DNA from: 14-2 sp963628035
GTDB taxonomy: Bacteria > Bacillota > Clostridia > Lachnospirales > Lachnospiraceae
Direction of reading: 5' to 3'
Assembly: GCA_963628035.1 (NCBI GenBank)
Contig: CAVGED010000138.1
Location: 1 to 12,678, forward strand
DNA: 12,678 bases
The notes below the pieces were generated by a model. The model searched no databases. It had not been told where the DNA came from and was given only the letters and a program-made list of their open reading frames with translations. Made by a program: the position numbers and the translations under genes. Positions 6,637-12,678 of the stretch are shown in pieces; the stretch's first letter is position 1, and every line of letters starts with the position of its first letter.

Positions 6637-8268
6637 CTATTTAAGAGCTGCTTTATAGGTATCATAGGCTCTCTGATAAATTTCAATGTATTCTTTTATT
6701 CCCATCTTTTCCATATCTTTCTTGAAACTATCCCATTCCTCGTCAATATCACTTACTCCTGTTACCCACTCAGCTCGTTTCAGAGACACTGTATTAAAGA
6801 GATCTGTACGCAATTCAGCAGCTCTATTCGCATCCTCTTCGGCAATATATGGTCTTGGCCATACTTCATCCGTTATATACTCTTCATACAATTCATAGCT
6901 TTCCATATAAAAAGCATCTGTACCACTCAACAGAATTCTATTTTCATAATCGTCCGTATTAAGTGCTGCCGGAATATTCCCTACTATATCAGACAGCGCC
7001 GGAGATTCCTTCTTTAACTGTTCTTTTGTTTCACCATCAAGTGTAACAAACTCTATCTTGTCATCAATGATTTTGTAGCGTCCATCCTTTTCTGCACCAT
7101 AAATACTATTAACTGAATTTTCAAATGTGTATAATAAATCAACCCAATGCATCAAAATCTCAACATTTTCACATGAGCGAGTTACTGTAAAAGCATTTTT
7201 GACCCCTAAATATCCAGGATGTATATACCAGGATGCTTCATATCCTTTAACTGATACCGGAGCCATCCGTATGTAATCTTTCTCATTGGTTGTTGGAGGT
7301 GTTTTTCCGGTCATCATACCTACAAGAGGTACCTCTGCAGAAAGTTTTGCCCCATAGCTTTCCCCTGTTGTTGTAAATGCCTCGGACCAGATTAAATCCT
7401 CTTCCCACCACCGATTCAGCGTTTTAATCGCTTCCTTATATGCATCAGCCGTAGGCGCAAACAAGACTTCTCCATCTTTCACATATACATAAGAGTCAAG
7501 CTTGCCATCCTTGGTTGCGATTCCCCACAACCCCAGCATTGCTTCCATATGATTAAAATTATGAGACTCATTCATCATATATGGAATTTCATCATCCGCA
7601 ATACCATTTCCGTTCATATCATTATCGCGAAATGCTATCAAGACTTTCTCCAAATCTTCGATCGTTTTCGGAATATCCATGCCCAGCTTATCCAGCCATG
7701 CTTTATTGATCCAAATCGGACTTTCCAAATACCCTCCTATATTTACTGCATAATTAGGCAAAGAATAGATATGACCATCCGGTGATGATACCACTGCCAT
7801 GACTTCCGGTCTTTCTGCCAGTACACGTTCATTAAAATTCGGCATAAGATCCGTATTTTTGATATATTCCTCTAATGGTACGATCAATTCATTTGAAGCC
7901 ATTATAATCGTATCTGTATCAGAAGTCATTTGGCCAAACCACGCATCACCTTCTAGCCCTGCGGAAAACAGTGCATTAAGGTTTTCTTTTTCCACCGCAA
8001 CAAAGTTGATTTTTACATTGGTCGCTTTATACAGCTCCTGCCACCAGTCACTTTCTTCAAGAGGAGTTTTGTCTATAGTACCTTCAACATACATAATATC
8101 AAAGGAAACCTCTTCCTCTAACGGAAATGAAACCGTTTTCTGACTATTATTTCCTTCATTTTCACCTTCCTTCTCTCCTCCAGTGTTCTTTCCGCAGCCT
8201 GCCATGGCAAATAGCATGGTTGCTGCCAGCATTACAGAAATTACTCTTTTGAAACTCCTTTTTCTCAT
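6637..8268 (-). CDS. Extracellular solute-binding lipoprotein of an LplA/YtcQ-type sugar ABC transporter
   Basis: 543 residues. The N-terminus is a lipoprotein signal peptide (charged MRKRSFKR, hydrophobic core, AMAGC with Cys25 as the lipidated residue), followed by a Gly/Glu/Asn-rich linker to about 45. The mature part has the features of the large Firmicutes solute-binding proteins: WWQELYKATNVKINFV near 75-90, PDGHIYSLPNY (163-173), an EF-hand-like calcium loop (DNDMNGNGIADDEIP, 215-229), and a C-terminal helical segment. The ATG at 8268 follows AAAGGAGG at eight bases. It is the third gene of the transporter operon, after the two permeases, and its leader carries two small hairpins. This family typically binds oligosaccharides outside the membrane; the cargo is unknown, though the neighbours suggest a plant or host glycan fragment. 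Confidence 0.93.
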   Translation of the reverse strand: MRKRSFKRVISVMLAATMLFAMAGCGKNTGGEKEGENEGNNSQKTVSFPLEEEVSFDIMYVEGTIDKTPLEESDWWQELYKATNVKINFVAVEKENLNALFSAGLEGDAWFGQMTSDTDTIIMASNELIVPLEEYIKNTDLMPNFNERVLAERPEVMAVVSSPDGHIYSLPNYAVNIGGYLESPIWINKAWLDKLGMDIPKTIEDLEKVLIAFRDNDMNGNGIADDEIPYMMNESHNFNHMEAMLGLWGIATKDGKLDSYVYVKDGEVLFAPTADAYKEAIKTLNRWWEEDLIWSEAFTTTGESYGAKLSAEVPLVGMMTGKTPPTTNEKDYIRMAPVSVKGYEASWYIHPGYLGVKNAFTVTRSCENVEILMHWVDLLYTFENSVNSIYGAEKDGRYKIIDDKIEFVTLDGETKEQLKKESPALSDIVGNIPAALNTDDYENRILLSGTDAFYMESYELYEEYITDEVWPRPYIAEEDANRAAELRTDLFNTVSLKRAEWVTGVSDIDEEWDSFKKDMEKMGIKEYIEIYQRAYDTYKAALK

Positions 8269-8300
8269 TATTTTTCCTCCTTTTATTTGAGTAGTTTCGC

Positions 8301-8344
8301 GGAATCCTTTGATTCCTATGTAAAATACTTTGAAACAAGTATTT
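8301..8344 (-). other. Two small hairpins between ytcP and the solute-binding protein gene
   Basis: AAATACTT/AAGTATTT (8323-8330 with 8337-8344, six-base loop) and GGAATC/GATTCC (8301-8306 with 8311-8316, four-base loop) lie in the 85-base gap. Neither has a T-tract, so they are not classical terminators. Such structures often mark RNA processing or stabilise the downstream part of a transporter mRNA, which would favour extra binding protein; that role is inferred. Confidence 0.45.
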
Positions 8345-8353
8345 ACTTTCTAA

Positions 8354-9235
8354 TCATCCCTTCACAGCTCCAACCATTATACCTCGAACAAAATATTTTT
8401 GAACGAAAGGATAAATGATTACTAACGGAGCCGCTGATACAACAACCACCGAATATTTTAGCAGCTGCTGTTTTTGCAGGACCAGAAGCATCTCTTCTGT
8501 TGTGGCTGCCTCCGTCAATGCATCCTGAAGATGTGCCGTAATTGTTTGGATCACCTGTTGTAATGTTTTCAAATTCGGATCATAAATATACGTTTTTGCA
8601 CCTAAATAGGAGTTCCAATGACTCTCTATGCAAAACAATGCGATCACTGCAATGATTGCTGTCGAAAGCGGCAACACAATTTGAGTAAAAAAACGTATAT
8701 AACCTGCACCATCAATCCTGGCTGCATCAAATAGCGATTCCGGTATACTCGACTCAAAAAAATTCCTTGCAACAATTAGATAAAACACATTAACACAAGC
8801 TGGAATGATCAGTGCCAAAGGAGAACCCACTAATCCCAATTTTGAATACAGAATAAACTCCGGAATAACACCACCACCAAAGTACATCGTGAACGTAAAG
8901 AAAACGGATATTCCTTTTCGAAACGGTAATCTTTTACGTGATAGCGCAAAGGCACATGGTATTGTAACCAACAGATCTAATATTACAGATGCCGTTGTAT
9001 AAATAATGGAATTCCGATACCCGATCCAAATGCGGTGTTCCTGCAAAAGTTCCTTGTACGCTGAAACATTAATTCCTTTTGGCAGCAGTATTACTTCGCC
9101 TGAACTGATCGCAATTGGAGAACTTATGGAAGCGATCAAAACATACCACAAAGGATATATCGTTATGATAACAATGATCAGAACTGCAATATTCAATATT
9201 ATGTCAAAGAGTCTTTCTCCACCTATACGTCTCAT
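8354..9235 (-). CDS. ytcP: ABC sugar transporter inner membrane permease, YtcP/LplC type
   Basis: 293 residues, full length for the family. About six membrane segments are visible (for example 13-35, 77-98, 108-130, 139-156, 190-203 and 262-279). The cytoplasmic EAA loop that contacts the ATPase is SLFDAARIDGAGYIRFF...IVLPLS (167-191). Family signatures include MYFGGGVIPEF (117-127), SHWNSY (205-210) and the C-terminal YFVRGIMVGAVKG. It starts 11 bases after the lplB stop; the stop overlaps the GGAGGA ribosome binding site, so the two permeases are translationally coupled. It pairs with LplB to form the channel. No ATPase gene is in the window; these systems commonly use a shared MsmX/MsmK-type ATPase encoded elsewhere. 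Confidence 0.95.
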   Translation of the reverse strand: MRRIGGERLFDIILNIAVLIIVIITIYPLWYVLIASISSPIAISSGEVILLPKGINVSAYKELLQEHRIWIGYRNSIIYTTASVILDLLVTIPCAFALSRKRLPFRKGISVFFTFTMYFGGGVIPEFILYSKLGLVGSPLALIIPACVNVFYLIVARNFFESSIPESLFDAARIDGAGYIRFFTQIVLPLSTAIIAVIALFCIESHWNSYLGAKTYIYDPNLKTLQQVIQTITAHLQDALTEAATTEEMLLVLQKQQLLKYSVVVVSAAPLVIIYPFVQKYFVRGIMVGAVKG

Positions 9236-9246
9236 GCTCTCTCCTC

Positions 9247-10182
9247 CTACAAAACCGATGTTTCAGAAAATTTCTTTGCAACCTTATTAACGGACAAAAG
9301 CAATATTATATTGATAACATTCTGAAAAAGACCTATCGCAGTTGAAAATCCGTATTGTGCACCATTGACCCCGGTTTTATATACATATGTAGAGATGATC
9401 TCAGATGCAGATAGGTTCAGATCCGTCTGTAACAGCAACATTTTGTCCGCACCGATCTGAAATGATTTCCCTAAATTCAGGATCAACATTGTAACAATCG
9501 TTGGAAGGATCGCCGGAATCTGAACATGCCAGATCTGCTTCAGTCTTCCGGCTCCGTCTATCTTAGCCGCTTCTATTAATTCTTCATCTACGGAAGCAAG
9601 TGCCCCTAGGAATATGACTGCGCCGCTCCCGGTGGTAGACCAGACATGTGAAATTAAATATAGCGGCTGTACCCAATCAGGATCCCCGAAAAAATTTATC
9701 TTATCATGTCCTAAATTCGTAAGCAGAATATTAATCAGTCCTGTTTCTCCCGAACAAAAAACATTAATGATGCTTACAACCAGTACTATTGATATCAAGT
9801 GTGGAATATATGTTATTGTCTGGGCAAACTTTCTATACCTGTTATTTTTAAGATTAAACAAAGTTAATGCCAAAATCACAGGAAACGGCCAGACCAGTAC
9901 ATTAGAAAGCAAGCTGGTGACAATCGTGTTTTTCAAAATAGTAGAGAACCATGCACTTTTAAAAAAACGTACAAAATGATAAAATCCGACCCATTCATTC
10001 TGTCCAAATGGATTACCTATCTTTACATTCTGGAAAGCCATCAGGACTCCATACATAGGTATGTACTTAAAAATAAAACATACTGCTATCCCCGGTAACA
10101 TAAGAAGATATAATTCTCTGTGCTGCCATATAAGCTTTTTCTTTTCCTTCCATCTGCTTTTGTTTTTCACTTTTCTATTCAT
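9247..10182 (-). CDS. lplB: ABC sugar transporter inner membrane permease, LplB type
   Basis: 311 residues if started at ATG 10182. The N-terminus is basic (MNRKVKNKSRWKEKKK) and followed by YLLMLPGIAVCFIFKYIPMYG, the standard LplB opening. Later features are WVGFYHFVRFF (65-74), about six membrane helices, and the EAA loop EELIEAAKIDGAGRLKQIW (200-218). The longer frame beginning at 10278 is rejected because it starts upstream of the -35/-10 boxes at 10205-10233. The exact start is uncertain: GGAGG touches ATG 10182 directly, whereas GTG 10170 lies 12 bases away. First gene of the transporter operon, divergent from the regulator. Confidence 0.93.
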   Translation of the reverse strand: MNRKVKNKSRWKEKKKLIWQHRELYLLMLPGIAVCFIFKYIPMYGVLMAFQNVKIGNPFGQNEWVGFYHFVRFFKSAWFSTILKNTIVTSLLSNVLVWPFPVILALTLFNLKNNRYRKFAQTITYIPHLISIVLVVSIINVFCSGETGLINILLTNLGHDKINFFGDPDWVQPLYLISHVWSTTGSGAVIFLGALASVDEELIEAAKIDGAGRLKQIWHVQIPAILPTIVTMLILNLGKSFQIGADKMLLLQTDLNLSASEIISTYVYKTGVNGAQYGFSTAIGLFQNVINIILLLSVNKVAKKFSETSVL

Positions 10183-10187
10183 CCTCC
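10183..10187 (-). promoter_or_regulatory. Unusually placed ribosome binding site of lplB
   Basis: GGAGG abuts ATG 10182 with no spacer. The next in-frame start, GTG 10168-10170, lies 12 bases downstream. Neither is the usual five to nine bases, so the first residues of LplB (four-codon difference) remain open. Confidence 0.55.
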
Positions 10188-10204
10188 GTTTTTCTGTTGA
10201 GGCG

Positions 10205-10233
10205 AGTATAATATAAAAAGTCCTTCTTTTCAA
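10205..10233 (-). promoter_or_regulatory. Sigma-A promoter of the transporter operon
   Basis: Minus strand -35 TTGAAA (10228-10233), 17-base spacer and -10 TATACT (10205-10210), giving a start near 10198 and a very short leader before lplB. TGTCTCATTG at 10231-10240 matches the near half-site of the duplicated element at seven of ten positions and sits in the same register to the -35 box. No clear distal half-site is seen at 22 bp. Confidence 0.75.
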
Positions 10234-10348
10234 TGAGACAATAAGCGCAGAATATGCCAAACCGAACCTATGGCACAAAATATGAAAAAAAGAAACAAAT
10301 GGATTATATGAAATCGTCTTTCATTCCATAGCAGAAAATTTCGAGATA

Positions 10349-10357
10349 TGCTATACT
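10349..10357 (+). promoter_or_regulatory. Extended -10 promoter of the regulator gene
   Basis: TGCTATACT gives a -10 box TATACT (10352-10357) with the TGN extension. The -35 region is poor, as is common for extended -10 promoters. Transcription would start near 10364, leaving a leader of about 50 bases. The rest of the 230-base divergent region (10183-10412) shows only A-rich sequence and the opposing transporter promoter. Confidence 0.6.
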
Positions 10358-10412
10358 GTTAACATCGAGAGAAAACAATACGAAAAGAAAGACTTACACC
10401 AGGAGGAACATT

Positions 10413-12656
10413 ATGAAAAAATTATCGGATCTTTCCTTGTATTATCAATATCTGATCTTATATCTCTTAGTAGCATTCATACCCGCTACCATAGTCTGCA
10501 GTACATTATTTCTTTCTTATAACAAATTAAGAACTGAAGTGATCCAATCCAATCAATCTGCATTAACCTTAATTCAGCACACAGTAGATACTATAATGGA
10601 TGAAGTGGATAATACTTTGGATTTTATTGAGAATGACTCTACCCTAACGAAATATAATCTGGATACACATCCATATACTGCACTAATCAGTTTAAAAAAA
10701 ACCGTATCAGCGCAGCCTCCAATCAGTAATATCATTCTCCATGCACAAGGTACAGAAGAATATTTTACTTCAAATGGGAGGTTTTCTCTCTCCGATTTGG
10801 AGAAACAGACTTTTTGTAAAGATTTAATGAGCAACGGATATTCTGCTGACGAATGGGGCGATATGATAAACACTGTAACAGTCCCTACCTTCTGGCCCAC
10901 CAACAGTTTCAACTCCTCACCACAATACCTATATATATTTTCTCCTGTATTGTATTCCTTTTATAATAATGTATCTACCCCTTCCAGAACCGTGGTTATT
11001 CTTATAGATAGGGAATATATTCAGAAAATGCTTCTTATGTCTCAAACAGATATGGATGAAAATATTCTAATATTAAATTCAGATTTGGAAGTACTGCATT
11101 ATCAGGCTCCCTCTGTATCCGAAAAAGCACTTCTGCAAATTTGTGAATATATGCAAAATACACCCTCCACCTCATCCGGGGCGCATAACATGATTATCGA
11201 CGGTGAGAAGAATATGCTTTTTTTGTCTCATTCTGACGATAGTGGATTGTATTATGTCCGTTTTCTTTCCGAGAAAACGGCTTTACATAGTGCAAATATG
11301 GTCCTGATCTACATCCTGATCACAGTATTTGTTGTACTTATCATAGGCATCGTACTGATTTTCCTTTGTATAAGACATAGCTATGCTCCGATCCGCAGCC
11401 TTGCTGACAAAATGATCAGCTCTCATCCACAACCGGTTACACCTAAAAATGAGTTGCTCCTTTTGGAACAAACCTTCGATAAAATCTTTGAGAACAATTC
11501 ATCATTATCTGCTGCATTGGACAAATCAAAGCATGGACTTATCAATCAATTATTGTCCTCTCTGATTCTCGGAAAGTTCTCCTCTGACGAGACCTTTCAT
11601 AATGCATGTAAAAATCTGGGAGTGCCTTTTCAGAAAAGGTTTTATTCCGTTTGCAGTATATTAATAGAGACAAATAATTATTCCATGCTGGATATTGATC
11701 GCATATATTCACTTGTACAAGAGACCTCTCCGGATGCTCTTCATATAGAGATCATGGATCTTTTTTTTGCAGGGAAATTTGTATTTGTTGTAAACAGCGA
11801 TTCCAATGATTCCATCTTCTGCAACGCTACCATAGCCTCCATACAGGAGAATTTACGGACAGAAATAGGATTGTTAACCACGATCGGTGTAGGAACATTT
11901 TATGATTCTTACGAACAAATCGGTAAATCCTATCTTGAAAGTATCAATGCGTTGGATTATAGGATGATCTATGGAAAGGGAAGCCTTATTACCTCCAGCA
12001 TCTACACAAACAATTTTGTCGAATCAAACTATCCGACCACAACTCTGGATGCATTACACACCGCGCTCATGTCCAATAATATAGATTTGTCCATCAATAT
12101 TATTGAGAAACTTCGGGAATATACGAAGTCCTCATCTTGTAACCTTCATACAGCAAAATATATCTGTTTTGATATATTTGCTCTTTTAAAAAAAATACCT
12201 TTCTATGCAAATGCAGGCTATGTAAACAAACTGTCAACTACATTGAACTTCACACAGTTAACTAATTATGACACCATAGACAGTTTTTACTCCTCGCTGA
12301 TAGATATTATTCAAAATACCATTGAATTTTTCACTGAAAAGGCGAATAGAAATACCTCTGATATAGGTGAGGAATTCGTGCAGTATATCTATGAAAACTG
12401 CTTTTCCTATGAATTTCAGATTTGTACTATGGCGGAACATTTTTCTATTTCTTCACAATACATGCGAAAGTTGTTCCGGAATCATACCGGTCAGGGGCTC
12501 TCCGAATATATTACAAATATCAGACTTGAGAGAGCTATGCAATTATTACGTGAAACCAATATGCCTTTGCAGGATATCACTACACAAATCGGGCTTACAG
12601 ATGTTTCCGGATTCATAAGACTAAGTCATCAACCACCACTTCAAGTGGTGGTTTGA
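10413..12656 (+). CDS. Transmembrane sensor AraC-family regulator with replaced C-terminus (likely disrupted)
   Basis: 747 codons from ATG 10413, with AGGAGG at 10401-10406. Layout: TM helix 13-36, extracellular Cache-like sensor of about 250 residues (37-290), TM helix 295-320, a HAMP-like linker (RHSYAPIRSLADKM, 321-334), a cytoplasmic middle region (about 350-640), and an AraC-type DNA-binding domain from about 652. The first helix-turn-helix is intact (TMAEHFSISSQYMRKLFRN, 672-690), as is the connecting helix (IRLERAMQLL, 703-712). The second reads DITTQIGLTDVSGFIR (721-736) and then stops resembling the family: the expected K/R-F-K-x-x-x-G-x-[ST]-P-x-x-[YF]-R ending is absent, replaced by LSHQPPLQVVV encoded by hairpin-forming foreign sequence. 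Related YesS/RhgR-type proteins control glycan-use operons, and this one is divergent from a sugar transporter. With about 20 terminal residues lost, DNA binding by the present product is doubtful. Confidence 0.87.
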   Translation: MKKLSDLSLYYQYLILYLLVAFIPATIVCSTLFLSYNKLRTEVIQSNQSALTLIQHTVDTIMDEVDNTLDFIENDSTLTKYNLDTHPYTALISLKKTVSAQPPISNIILHAQGTEEYFTSNGRFSLSDLEKQTFCKDLMSNGYSADEWGDMINTVTVPTFWPTNSFNSSPQYLYIFSPVLYSFYNNVSTPSRTVVILIDREYIQKMLLMSQTDMDENILILNSDLEVLHYQAPSVSEKALLQICEYMQNTPSTSSGAHNMIIDGEKNMLFLSHSDDSGLYYVRFLSEKTALHSANMVLIYILITVFVVLIIGIVLIFLCIRHSYAPIRSLADKMISSHPQPVTPKNELLLLEQTFDKIFENNSSLSAALDKSKHGLINQLLSSLILGKFSSDETFHNACKNLGVPFQKRFYSVCSILIETNNYSMLDIDRIYSLVQETSPDALHIEIMDLFFAGKFVFVVNSDSNDSIFCNATIASIQENLRTEIGLLTTIGVGTFYDSYEQIGKSYLESINALDYRMIYGKGSLITSSIYTNNFVESNYPTTTLDALHTALMSNNIDLSINIIEKLREYTKSSSCNLHTAKYICFDIFALLKKIPFYANAGYVNKLSTTLNFTQLTNYDTIDSFYSSLIDIIQNTIEFFTEKANRNTSDIGEEFVQYIYENCFSYEFQICTMAEHFSISSQYMRKLFRNHTGQGLSEYITNIRLERAMQLLRETNMPLQDITTQIGLTDVSGFIRLSHQPPLQVVV

Positions 12657-12678
12657 TATTAGCCCTCATAAGGGCTAT
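12621..12678. mobile_element. Probable end of an IS200/IS605-type element, continuing beyond the window
   Basis: From 12621 the AraC reading stops matching its family and two hairpins follow: AACCACCAC/GTGGTGGTT (12631-12639 with 12645-12653, loop TTCAA) and TAGCCCT/AGGGCTA (12660-12666 with 12671-12677, loop CATA). Tandem subterminal hairpins without long inverted repeats are typical of IS200/IS605-family ends, and this pair resembles ends I remember from Clostridia; this is recollection, not a search. Which end it is, and whether tnpA or tnpB lies beyond, cannot be seen. A pair of terminators in a genuine short gene end is the alternative. Confidence 0.6.

Noticed and set aside
10183..10278. 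N-terminal extension of LplB to 10278
   Set aside because: It starts upstream of the operon's own -35/-10 boxes, and the family opening begins with the basic segment at 10182.
1..12678. CRISPR arrays, tRNA or rRNA genes and known riboswitches
   Set aside because: No regularly spaced short repeats, cloverleaf sequences or recognisable aptamer cores were seen on either strand by eye.

Overview
The window looks like a piece of a gut-type Clostridia chromosome, most likely Lachnospiraceae. This is inferred from moderate GC, strong AGGAGG ribosome binding sites, and a typical Firmicutes set: an Lpl/Ytc-type sugar ABC transporter without its own ATPase, a membrane-bound AraC-family regulator, and secreted LamG-like, InlB-repeat and Ig-like proteins. 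No species can be named from the sequence.

Layout from right to left, the direction of most transcription. At 10413-12656 (+) lies a two-transmembrane sensor/AraC regulator. Its second helix-turn-helix is cut off by sequence from 12621 to the window edge that folds into two hairpins and resembles the end of an IS200/IS605-type element. Divergent from it, a sigma-A promoter at 10205-10233 drives lplB (9247-10182), ytcP (8354-9235) and a lipoprotein solute-binding protein (6637-8268), which end at a 20-bp stem terminator (6565-6615). Next, an 83-bp promoter element (6481-6563) precedes an HpcH/HpaI-type aldolase (5660-6439) and a cytoplasmic sialidase-fold protein with five Asp-boxes (4394-5653). 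A second copy of the same 83-bp element (4317-4399; 76 of 83 positions identical) precedes a secreted protein of two tandem LamG-like/InlB-repeat units (2127-4265). This is followed by a 39-codon GTG-start peptide gene with a strong ribosome binding site (1989-2108), a hairpin terminator (1950-1975), and a second large secreted LamG-like/Ig-like protein (1877 to beyond the left edge).

How the parts may work together (inference): the regulator senses an extracellular signal; the ABC system imports an oligosaccharide or acidic sugar; the cytoplasmic propeller enzyme hydrolyses it; and the aldolase cleaves a 2-keto-3-deoxy acid. The duplicated promoter ties the secreted LamG proteins to the same control. 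Each copy carries two TGTCC(T/G)ATTT direct repeats 22 bp apart, the nearer one overlapping the -35 box, which is the geometry expected for an AraC-type activator. The least familiar parts are the duplicated control element, the small Gly/Ser/Asp-tailed peptide between the secreted proteins, and the pairing of a propeller hydrolase lacking the usual FRIP arginine with an HpaI-type aldolase.
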